A program made the translations under genes and the position numbers. From Nostoc piscinale CENA21 (GTDB lineage Bacteria > Cyanobacteriota > Cyanobacteriia > Cyanobacteriales > Nostocaceae), in assembly GCF_001298445.1 (NCBI RefSeq), contig NZ_CP012036.1:1615263-1679262 (forward strand): DNA of 64,000 bases, given 5' to 3'. This document shows, piece by piece, positions 55,494 to 64,000 of this stretch. Within the stretch, counting starts at the first letter, position 1. Every line of letters begins with the position of its first letter. The notes below the pieces were generated by a model. It did no database searches and was not told where the DNA came from. It worked only from the letters and a program-made list of their open reading frames with translations.

Positions 55494-58400
55494 TTACTTT
55501 TCTTTAGTTTCCTTTGCGGCTGTAGAAATTGGTAATTGCAGATTTTGGTCGTAGACGAACTCGTTGTGAATAGTGACATCGCGTTTGGGGAAAGTCTCAC
55601 TATTGGCGATCGCCTCTTGGGGTGGAATTCGCAATGTATACTTACCAACAGGCACACCATCTACACGATACAACCCAAATTCGTCCGTCATCGCTGCTAG
55701 AACTTCTGTACCATCAAGATTGACTAGTTCTACGCGGACATCAGGCATAGGTTGACCTGCAACATCAGTAATTCTGCCGGCTAAACCATATTCTAATCTG
55801 GCAGTAAAATCTACATTTGTTACACCTGCCATTCCGACCTCAGCCACGCGACTGGTTTTTTGTACGGTGAGTTCTACAGGTAATTGTTCTGGGTCAACTT
55901 CGACACGATAAACACCTTCTGGTAAACCGCCAACAAAGAAGTTACCGCTAGAGTCTGTTTTTGCACCACCAACAGGTTTGTTGTGGTTATTGATGACTCT
56001 GACACTAGCGCCTTGTAAATCGTAACCTTGATTTTCACCTGAGACAGCAATGCGGCCAGCGATCGCACCACGTTCCTTACCAAGAGAGCTAAAATTACTA
56101 GGAACAGCTCTACCGCCAGCAAATGATAAGTCTGAAACTAATGATACTGTCAGGCGATCGTCATTAAATCCGCCAAAAGCATTTCTTCTCCCTGCAAAGG
56201 GAATACCTTGATATTCAACCCTGGCAAACAATCCCGGTAGTACTTGCATACTAGCACCAACAATCGGGCCAAAATTCCCCTCACGGTAAGCCAGCCCCAT
56301 TCTCCAACTCAGTTGTCTGATGCTTGGAGGATTATAGTTCAACGTTGCTGTATAGCGAGTAGCATAATTACCGCCAAAATCAGTACCTAAAGAAACTTGA
56401 TAGTTGCGATTAAAGTCATAACTTAAACCAGTAGTGTATCTATCACCAAAAGTATTAAAAGATAGCCTTGCCGCACGATTTACTTGATAATAAGCATTGA
56501 ATAAATACTGCCCAGTAATATCAGGTCTACCGCTTAAAGATAAACTACCAAAAGGTCGTAAAGAGAAAGTAGGCGATATATATTCATTTGTATCACTACC
56601 GCTTTTACGACTACGTGCTAGAAACCCTAACTGAAAATTATTATTAAATCGATAACTTACTTCTGCACTATGGTTAAAGAACTCACCAGAATTTCTCCCA
56701 TTACGATATCCATTAGGATAAGACTGGGAATTAGCAGTAATATCTAACTTTCCTAATTGAATATCTAAATCGGTATTATAGGCTAACTTACCAAAAGAAT
56801 TACCCACACTAGCAGATAAAACTACAGGATTAGCTACTCGCCAAACTAATCCAGCTTGGCTTTGAATTGTATCAGGTATCGCCTGTACAGAACCTTCAAA
56901 AGTTAAATTATTAGAAATACCTTGACGAATTTGATAAAATCCAGCAAATTGACCAGCATCCGTACCACTGTTATTATCAAACAAAGAATTTTGTACTAAA
57001 TTTCCAGTTAAACCCACCCCAGCTAATTGAACATTACCACCTGCTGGTAGTAATAAATCAGAAGCATTGATTCTTACAGAACGGATTTCACTAGGAACAT
57101 TGAGATTATTCCGGTCAAAAACTAAAATTTCAATTTGATTATTTTGCCCAACAGGTAAATTAACATCAACAAATTCGTATCTACCATCAAACCCAACCTG
57201 CTGCTGTGCTACAACAACTCCAGAAACTCTCAGTTGTACAAAACTAGCGGGTGGAACTACACCTTGGAAAGTTTGTAAAGGTCTAGAACGTCTGGGTAAT
57301 AACTCATTCGCACTGTTAGTTTGATTAAAGCGATTTGTTGGTATATTAGTATAACCAAATTGCGCTCCAGTCAAATTTAGACTATTGACTAGGGGGTTAA
57401 TACCAATTTGTTGCCGACCGACTTGATAAAGAAAGCCTCCATTTCGTTTATAGTAAAAATATTCCGATACATCAGGAGAGTTTTCAAAATTATTATTGAC
57501 CCGTACACGCCATAAACCCCCTGCTAATCTGCCACCCAGTAATGTAGAACTACGTAAGCTAAAATCTCCAGCATTATTAACAATATTTAACTCTTGCCTG
57601 AAATTGGAAAAACCATTGAGTGGTGCAAATACATCTGGTTGTAAGTTAACTGCTTGGCTTGTATATGCTGTACCATCACCACGCCAAGGTAAGTCAATAA
57701 TTAAAGCCAAATCCAAAGAATTAAATTCAATATTTGTCGATAGTTTTTCTCGAACAAAGGCATCACTAATATAGTTGACACCTTTAAAATTTTGAATATC
57801 ACTCTCTGCAAGATTAATTGTGCCTAGAGGTGTATTTAAATATGTATTATTATCTTTGGTTTCTACTGTAAAACCAGCAAGTTTAGCAAAGTCATCCAAA
57901 GGTAGAAGCAAGGTGTTTCCTTGGCGGATAACATCTAAGCTTCCTACTTCTCTCCTATTAATAATTACACCCAGCAATAAATTCTCTAAATTTGAGCTTG
58001 CTGTTTGAGTAAAAGTAATACGTGAATTGTCGTCTATATTTAAGATATTCTTACTAACATCTACTCCTTGTTTTGGCGGCTGTACTTCAGCAGGTTTAGT
58101 GTTTGGTTGTGGAGTTGATTCTGTGGCTGAACTTGGTGTAGGAGTAGTGTTAGTAGCTGTTTTTTGTGGAACCTGTGGATGAGCCGGTTGTTTTGTTAAA
58201 AATGCTGATAAATCTTCCGATTTTTTTTGATGTCTGGCTGGTAGTTGGAATTTCAGCAGGTACATTGGCAACTTTAGATTGAACTGATGAATTAGCTGGT
58301 TGTTTTGTTAAAAAAGCAGTTAAGTCATGAGAGTTTATCGAAGTTTCGCTAGTTACTGCGGTAGATTCTGTTGTTGTAACATCAGGAAACTGCGATTGAA

Positions 58401-59635
58401 ATGTTTGTTTAGCTAAAAAAGTACCAAAATTATCAACATTTGTATCAGTTTCGTTGGTAGCTACTTCGGAGAGTGCTGTAACTGTTTGTGATCTTTGTTT
58501 ATGAACAAAAGTTTCTAAGTCTTCTGGTGCTTTAGCTGCAATTGTCGCTGATGCAGAGGCTGTTATATTTTGGCGCTGTTGGGGTTGTTTAGTTAAAGAA
58601 CCAGTTAATTCTTCTGGTGTCTTGGCTACATCAGCATTATTGGCAACTTCAACTTTAGTATTTTGTGGTTGTGGTGGTTGTTTTAATTTTGTTGAGTCAT
58701 TATTAGCAACCTTGACAGGTGCTGTAGTTCTTCGGCGTTGAACTGATGTTTTTGGTTTGGTTTTGTTATTAGAAGTTGCTGTAGCGACTTGAGTAGGCGC
58801 TTTGACTTTGCGTTGAACAGAAGTTGGTGTAGGTTTTTTTGTGGTTGATGCTGAGTTCTCAGGTGTTGTTGTAGCGACTTGAGTTGGTGCTTTGACTTTG
58901 CGTTGAACAGAAGCTTGTGTAGGTTTTTTGGTGGTTAATGCTGAGTTTTCAGGAGTTGTTGTAGCGACTTGAGTCGGTGCTTTGACTTTCTGCTGAACAG
59001 ATGCTTGTGCTGGTTTTTTTTGTTGTTGACTCTGTTGAACTATCAGGTGTTATCGTTGCAACTTGAGTCGGTGCTTTGACTTGCTGTTGAACAGATGCTT
59101 GTGCTGGTTTTTCTGTAGACAAAGCCACCAAGTTACTTGGCTTTTTTGCAGTTTCGCTGGTAGTAGTAACTTTAGAAGGTGTTTTGACTGGTTTGCATTT
59201 AACTAATTGCTTAGTTAATAAATCTGGAGACTCTTCTGATATTGTTGAACTTGCACTAATTGAAGCTGTTTGTGCAGATGTTGTTGCTGTTGTGCATTTA
59301 TCAAGTTCTTGGGTTGATGTGTCCGATACTTCGGGAATGCCGCTTGTAAACGAAATATCAGACAGTATTGTACCTTTCGTACTACGTTGAACTGGTACTT
59401 CACCAGAATTACTTTCAGCAGATGACTCTTCTTCCTCTACGCCATTGGTAGAAAATTCTGCTTCTGGTGTAGTTTCTGGCGGAAGTGGAGTAGCTACTGT
59501 ATGTCGCGCAGTTTTATAGGCTGGGTTTGCACTATTTTTATCTGGCGCTGTAATAGGAGTATCTTGCGCGGGTAGAGTAGTAACTTCTGCTGGCGGTAAA
59601 GGTGGTGAAGCTTGGTAGATCATACTTGTATACAA
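55494..59635 (-). CDS. Usher-like outer-membrane protein with repeat-rich N-terminus, two frameshifts
   Basis: About 1379 residues if one base is removed from T8 at 59014-59021 and from T8 at 58221-58228. The N-terminal about 480 residues are rich in Pro/Thr/Ser/Lys, with repeats KVKAPTQVATTTPEN and xDLxxFLxKQP. Then comes a domain (LGVIINRREVGSLDVIRQGNTLLLPLDDFAKLAG) like the plug or N-terminal part of ushers, and a long beta-strand-rich barrel (GFSNFRQELNIVNN, RVNNNFEN, LSFNTFGDRYTTGLSYDF). Two carboxypeptidase-regulatory-like domains (GNFFVGGLPEGVYRVEV, GLYRVDGVPVGKYTLRIP) end it. It lies after a PapD-like chaperone gene. No signal peptide is seen at the first start. Confidence 0.75.
58780..59120 (-). 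repeat. Tandem coding repeats in the usher-like gene
   Basis: About four copies of a roughly 90-base unit encoding KVKAPTQVATxTPxxS plus TKKPxQASVQ. Copies are nearly identical at DNA level, so they are recent duplications. Confidence 0.8.
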
Positions 59636-59810
59636 ATGCTGGTATGACAGCCTAAAAAATTTCTAGGCTGGAAGTTGATTGCAGAGACAGACAAGGTAAC
59701 TAATTTAAGAAACTAGAGAATTTTGGTTAGGTAACTGGCAAAATCTAAATAACGTGAGGAGAGATAAGAAGATTACCAGAAGTGAGAATAATCAATTCTT
59801 AAACAGTTTA

Positions 59811-60701
59811 TTATTTACTTCTGGCTGTAACTGTAAAAGGAATACCCTTATCAATTGCACTGCCATTTAAATCACCATTCACATCTAAAACATATTGCCC
59901 AGGAGGCAGTTTTTTGGTGATATTTAGTATTAATTGACGGCGAGTACCTGGCAGCACAGGTGTGGAAGGTAAACTTCCTGCATCCACTACACCATCTGGC
60001 TTCTTACTTTTTTCTGCTTGCAAGTTAGCTATTTGCTTAGTAGCACTTGCACCAGGATATTTATTAGCAGACCAAACAGCATATTGACCATTCATTCGCA
60101 CATAAGCATTACCTTGGCTAGAAATGTCAAATGCAGCTTTTAAATTATTAGATTTACTATCAACCGAAATTGAGTTGAGAACACCTACTTTTTTGATACT
60201 GCCAACATAAGCATAGACAGCAACACCAAAACGTCCCAAAACTCTAACTCCAGACCTGGGTTTTTTGTCTTGGTTAGAATTGACTTCTTCGACAAAGATT
60301 AAAGCGCGGTGTTCTCCAGCTTGGGGTTTGACACGAGGGCGAACTGAAAAACGCACGGTTTGGGTTTTGCCAGGGGGAAGAGTAAAACTAACAGGGTTGA
60401 CAGTAATCCAGTTGTCTAAAGATTGCTCGCTTGATTTTACAGGTTGAATTTCATTTTTTTCATCAAGAATCCAATCTTGAATATAAATTCTAAATGTTGC
60501 AGGTTTACTATCAACATTGACGACACGAAAAACCTGAGTCTTAGGTTTTTTATCATCGATTTTTAATTCAAATCTTGGTGGACTAACCCCTATGGAGATT
60601 GCAGAAGTATGGGGGCAATTTAAGGCTAATGTGCTTAGTGTAAATAGCGCAGTAGCTCCAATTTTATAAATGTTGTTAACTACTTTTTGCTGCTGATTCA
60701 T
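59811..60701 (-). CDS. PapD-like periplasmic chaperone of a chaperone-usher-type system
   Basis: 296 residues. Signal peptide (YKIGATALFTLSTLALNCPHTSA, cut near 34), then the immunoglobulin-like chaperone domain 1: ISIGVSPPRFELKIDDKKPKTQVFRVVNVDSKPATFRIYIQDW, with WITVNPVSFTLPPGKTQTVRFSVRP and EHRALIFVEEV as in fimbrial chaperones. A second beta-domain follows, ending VLPGTRRQLILNITKKLPPGQYVLDV. It would fold secreted subunits and deliver them to the usher gene 175 bases downstream. The two small genes upstream are candidate subunits. Confidence 0.85.
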   Translation of the reverse strand: MNQQQKVVNNIYKIGATALFTLSTLALNCPHTSAISIGVSPPRFELKIDDKKPKTQVFRVVNVDSKPATFRIYIQDWILDEKNEIQPVKSSEQSLDNWITVNPVSFTLPPGKTQTVRFSVRPRVKPQAGEHRALIFVEEVNSNQDKKPRSGVRVLGRFGVAVYAYVGSIKKVGVLNSISVDSKSNNLKAAFDISSQGNAYVRMNGQYAVWSANKYPGASATKQIANLQAEKSKKPDGVVDAGSLPSTPVLPGTRRQLILNITKKLPPGQYVLDVNGDLNGSAIDKGIPFTVTARSK

Positions 60702-60720
60702 TGGTTAATTGAGTGAAGAT

Positions 60721-61242
60721 TTAAATCCCGGTAAGAGTTATGGTTAATATGCCTGAATAAATACCAGGAGTTTTGATATCTGTAAAGTCTAACTTAAAGA
60801 TGGCTCCTCCCTCTAAAACTCTTTTGGCAGAATTAGGATTTATAGTTGGTTTAATCTCATCTACAGAAACTTTAATTTGTTCACTAAGATCGCCTTTACT
60901 CAGACTATTCGCAGTTCCCTGATCTGAATTCACGTGATAGTCAACCGATATTTGATTTTCATCTTGATTTGCATCAAGTTCTAGTCGCCAGAGTTTTTCA
61001 ACTGTACGTTCCACTTTTGTATTCAGTGAAGCAGGGGGTAATGATGGACTAATTGATGATTTTTCTATTCTGCCATCATTGACTTGATTAGAACCTGCTG
61101 AAAAAATCTCATTGACTTCAATTTTATCTAGAGTCAGGGTGGTACCTAAACCTAATTGCCCAAAACTCTTGGGGTGAGAAAACAAAAATACAGACAAAAA
61201 TGTGCTGAAAAATAGTAGTCGCTTCATCAAATGCTTACCCAA
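60721..61242 (-). CDS. Secreted beta-rich protein, candidate surface subunit 2
   Basis: 173 residues with a signal peptide (LMKRLLFFSTFLSVFLFSHPKSFGQ, about 5-29). The mature part is polar and beta-rich, with VERTVEKLWRLELDANQD and a C-terminus TPGIYSGILTITLTGI similar to the end of the 61379 gene product (PLTITATGI). It lies 19 bases upstream of the chaperone gene on the same strand. No family is recognised. A role as a pilus-like subunit or adaptor is inferred from the position and the shared C-terminal strand. Confidence 0.7.
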   Translation of the reverse strand: MGKHLMKRLLFFSTFLSVFLFSHPKSFGQLGLGTTLTLDKIEVNEIFSAGSNQVNDGRIEKSSISPSLPPASLNTKVERTVEKLWRLELDANQDENQISVDYHVNSDQGTANSLSKGDLSEQIKVSVDEIKPTINPNSAKRVLEGGAIFKLDFTDIKTPGIYSGILTITLTGI

Positions 61243-61378
61243 ACTAATTCAAAAAATGACCTTGAGATATTAAGTTCCGGGAAGAGAAATTAACTTAATA
61301 TAGTAATTTGACTCTCAGCCAGAACTTGTGATTATTATCTTTTGTTTAGAGACAACTCAAGGTCAAAATATATGATGT

Positions 61379-61981
61379 CTAAATACCCGTAGCCGTAATG
61401 GTCAAAGGTTGATTTGGATTAGAGTAAGTACCAGCTGATGAAGCGTTTGCAAAGTTAAATGTAAATGCGATAGATCCTTCAATAGGATCTGCACTTGTAT
61501 TAAGCCCTGGTGCTGTCGCAGTTCCACCAAGTGCGTTGATTGTCACACCTACATTAGCGGCGGAGGTAGTATCACCATCAAGATAAAGCGTTCCAGTATT
61601 GCCACCGTTAATTTCAACAGAGTGCTGAATCTGACCACCAGTACCACTACTAGTACCCCAAATTCGATAAACTAAAATATTTCCTGTTGTGATATCTCCT
61701 GTAGTGGGGGTTAAATCACCGCTAGGATCAGGAAGTGGAGTAATGGTGCCGTCAGAAGAAAAGAATCCAACAGTATCATTTACAGGTGCGGCTGATCCCA
61801 AATACTCTTCGCTAGTAGGACGAAAAGTCAGGCTTTCGTAAGTTTGGATGTAAATAACTTCTGGAACTTCGACTTGGAGTTTTACCTCAACATCAAGGGC
61901 TCTAACAGGTGCAGAGAATAAAGTGTTGGCAAGAGAAGCTGCACCGAGAGTAAATGCTGCTAACAAGAAATTCTTTTTCAT
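61379..61981 (-). CDS. Secreted beta-rich protein, candidate major surface subunit
   Basis: 200 residues. Signal peptide MKKNFLLAAFTLGAASLANTLFSAPVRA (cut near 28), then DVEVKLQVEVPEVIYIQTYESL. The middle is rich in Gly/Thr/Ser/Asn (GTSSGTGGQIQHSVEINGGNTG), and the C-terminus is GTYSNPNQPLTITATGI, typical of spore-coat-U-like and CS1/archaic-type fimbrial subunits. There are no cysteines in the mature part. It is the first gene of the minus-strand locus. A subunit role is inferred; no database match was made. Confidence 0.72.
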   Translation of the reverse strand: MKKNFLLAAFTLGAASLANTLFSAPVRALDVEVKLQVEVPEVIYIQTYESLTFRPTSEEYLGSAAPVNDTVGFFSSDGTITPLPDPSGDLTPTTGDITTGNILVYRIWGTSSGTGGQIQHSVEINGGNTGTLYLDGDTTSAANVGVTINALGGTATAPGLNTSADPIEGSIAFTFNFANASSAGTYSNPNQPLTITATGI

Positions 61982-62485
61982 GGGGGCTAAATAATTACTC
62001 TTTAGAAAAAGATGACAAAATCAATGTAGCCGTTGTAGCAAAAATAGCACCTCAGAGAATTTACCAAAGTCTACGCATTTTACATATATTTCCCTTGTTG
62101 ATAATTCTCTATAAAGCTACTGTAAAACCATAATTTTTCTATGCTAATTTCTTCTTAAGTATATTGATATAAACTAAGTTAATATTTTTCTGTCTACAGT
62201 GAAAATACTATTATTGTGCTAGGTAAAATATGCTTTTATCAAGCAGTTCGTAAGTTAAATTTAGGATGCAGGTGTGAATTTTTTACTAAATTAACTTATA
62301 AGTTGATAAATTTAGAATCAAGATATCTGGCTTTGATTGAACTAGGACTGATGCAGTAAGACGAAAAATTAAGGGTTTGGGTTAGGGTGAAGGGTATAGA
62401 GGTGTAAGACCTTGTAATCTACTATATTCTTAGCTATTAGTGATTGTTATCAATAAATCTACTTAAGTAGATTTGGGTTGCAAGT
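61982..62485. other. Divergent promoter region of surface locus and histidine kinase
   Basis: About 500 bases without a gene. Near 62340-62410 lies a degenerate relative of the MITE-like element (AGGACTGATGCAGTAAG, GGGTTAGGGTGAAGGGT). The kinase end holds the palindrome at 62455-62474. Confidence 0.5.
62455..62474. promoter_or_regulatory. Perfect 20-bp palindrome before the histidine kinase gene
   Basis: AAATCTACTTAAGTAGATTT is its own exact reverse complement and lies 11 bases before the ATG. Its position suggests a repressor or response-regulator site overlapping the transcript start or ribosome-binding region. Confidence 0.6.
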
Positions 62486-63899
62486 ATGTTTCAAGCTACT
62501 CGTCGTCGGTTGGCTATTTGGTACACTGCGGTAACTGCTGTGTTGTTATTGCTGTTTGCTAGTGGTGTGTACTTATATGTCCGTAGTACGTTGGTTGAGC
62601 GAATTGACGATACGTTAAATCATGTGGTGGAAATTGTAGAGCGATCGCTTGTCATTGAGCCAGTAAATCACGAAACTGATACACTCCGCATTAATATAGA
62701 AGCCAGCTTTCGCAACAATGCCAATAACGTCGATGATGACCACATTGACTTGGAATGGTTTAGTCCTACAGGGAAATTACTTTGGTCAACTTTCTCAGAA
62801 CCTTTAAATATTCCTATTCATGGTAATCATACTGGCGAAACAGTCCGCATCCCCAAACCAGACCAGTGGGGAGACTCGGAACTATCTTTGCGTCAAGTCA
62901 CCCAGCGCGTAGAATTTGGCCGACAAGTATTAGGATATCTGCGTGTAAGTCATCCTTGGTTTGAAGTTACTAAACCCAGTCGCCAGCTAATTTTAGATTT
63001 AGCATTGGGAATTTGGTTAATGTTACTGTCTGTGGCTGCAAGTGGCTGGTTTCTGTCGGGGAAAGCAATGGAACCAGTCGGTGATTCTTATCAAAGGCTG
63101 AAGCAATTCACAGCTGATGCTTCCCATGAATTGAGAAGTCCTATTACTTTGATTCAAACTAATGTGCAAGTCGCTTTAAGTGAATTAGAATTAGTGGAAA
63201 CAGAGGTGAGTAGTTCTACTAACTATCGTCAACAGTTAAAGGTAGTGGAACGATTGACGCAACGATTAGGTAAGTTGGTAAATGATTTATTATTTTTAGC
63301 ACGACAAGATAGCGGTATCAGTAAAGATAAATTTTCACCTTGTCCTTTGGATGCTTTACTGATGGAAGTGATTGAAGAACAGCAACTTCTCGCCTGTGAA
63401 AAAGGCATTGCTTTAAATTTAAACTTAGTTGATCCTCTAGTGGCGGAAACGAATCCCGAATTACTAGAAAATTGGTTCACTCTCTTAGGTGATTGGGATC
63501 AACTAGTCAGACTATTGACAAATTTGATTAGTAATGCTTTACGGTATACCCCAGCGGGTGGTAAGGTAAATGTCGAGTTGGCACGCCAAGAAGGAATCAG
63601 TCGTGTATCAAGGATGCGTGCCAGCACGGCTCAGTTACAAATTAAAGTGAGTGATACTGGCGTTGGTATTCCTACAGAAGCATTACCCAGATTGTTTGAC
63701 CGTTTTTATCGGGTAGATCCTGCACGTACTCATAAAAAAAAGTGAAAGCACAGCTACAGACAGTGCTACAGGTTCAGGATTAGGACTAGCGATCGCTCAA
63801 GCTATTGTCGAACATCACCAAGGTCAAATTCAAGTGGAAAGTAGTCTTGGTAAAGGTACAACTTTCACCGTCACTCTACCCGTAACTCTAGAGTCTTAA
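62486..63899 (+). CDS. Sensor histidine kinase, frameshifted near the C-terminus
   Basis: About 470 residues after removal of one A from A8 at 63734-63741. TM1 about 13-32 (AVTAVLLLLFASGVYLYV), a sensor loop (about 35-165), TM2 (LILDLALGIWLMLLSVAASGWFLSG, about 168-192), HisKA with the phosphorylated His in FTADASHELRSPITLIQ, then HATPase_c with NLISNALRYTP (N box), VSDTGVGIP (G1), LFDRFYRVDPARTHK (F box) and, beyond the shift, SGLGLAIAQAIVEHH (G2). The uncorrected frame stops at 63745 and loses G2. The type resembles NrsS/RppB-like kinases of cyanobacteria; the cognate regulator may lie outside the window. Confidence 0.88.
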
Positions 63900-64000
63900 A
63901 TTTTTGTTTATTGTTTTGTTTCCTGTGACAGATGAATAGATTTGGCATTACTTACTAACTTAGATAGTAAAGCTTGCATTTTTTTAAATCATAAATGTGA

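Noticed and set aside
1..64000. CRISPR arrays, prophage modules, rRNA genes or complete insertion sequences
   Set aside because: No regularly spaced direct repeats, integrase or DDE transposase gene, or rRNA sequence seen; only small dispersed repeats and an HTH protein lacking a catalytic domain.

Overview
The window is chromosomal DNA of a filamentous, heterocyst-type cyanobacterium (Nostoc/Anabaena/Calothrix group). Evidence: the HIP1 octamer GCGATCGC recurs on both strands, intergenic spacers carry the heptanucleotide-like short repeats and hairpin elements typical of Nostocales, and the genes include a phycobiliprotein lyase, plastoquinol terminal oxidase, homogentisate phytyltransferase, an NDH-1 CRR7-like protein and an fbp-tal pair arranged as in the Nostoc fbp-tal-zwf-opcA operon. 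Species is not determinable from this sequence alone.

Layout. 1-6.1 kb (minus strand): tal (cut by the window edge), fbp, an RRM RNA-binding protein, a small conserved protein, and a class II ribonucleotide reductase gene split by a 305-nt group I intron exactly inside the NPCG|E active-site loop. 6.2-22.4 kb: housekeeping and stress genes (flavin-nucleotide-binding protein, CobA-HemD fusion, two Uma2-type genes, TPR protein, hpt, a family-10-like glycosidase, PTOX, RluA-like pseudouridine synthase, aldo/keto reductase, Dps, two pirins, a Mo-nitrogenase C-terminal-like protein, two DEDD exonucleases). 22.5-30.2 kb is more accessory: a rhodanese-like protein without its cysteine, an HTH-NACHT NTPase broken at an A10 tract, an OmpR-type regulator, three tandem double-glycine-leader peptides with glycine-rich tails, an HTH protein and a PpiC-type isomerase. 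30.6-43.8 kb: lysS, an M48 protease, a degenerate helicase-like protein, a CpcS/CpeS-family lyase, an RND efflux pair and a glycosyltransferase. 43.9-48.3 kb: rplS, tRNA-Trp, secE, nusG, rplK, rplA, an L10-type leader with attenuator, rplJ and rplL. 48.4-55.2 kb: a REC-GGDEF diguanylate cyclase, CRR7-like, ankyrin, DUF2854, a lone receiver protein and ppk. 55.5-62 kb: a minus-strand locus of two secreted small proteins, a PapD-like chaperone and a very large usher-like outer-membrane protein, which I read as a cyanobacterial chaperone-usher-type surface assembly system. 62.5-63.9 kb: a sensor histidine kinase preceded by a perfect 20-bp palindrome.

Two cross-cutting points. Six genes (Uma2, HTH-NACHT, PPIase, ppk, usher, histidine kinase) are interrupted by nine single-base frameshifts. 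Every one lies in an A/T homopolymer of 6-10 nt and is restored by removing one base, which looks more like systematic sequence error than independent gene decay, although slippage remains possible. Second, spacers are rich in dispersed palindromes and short repeats, some of which have entered operons (rplK-rplA) or coding frames (the RluA-like gene).
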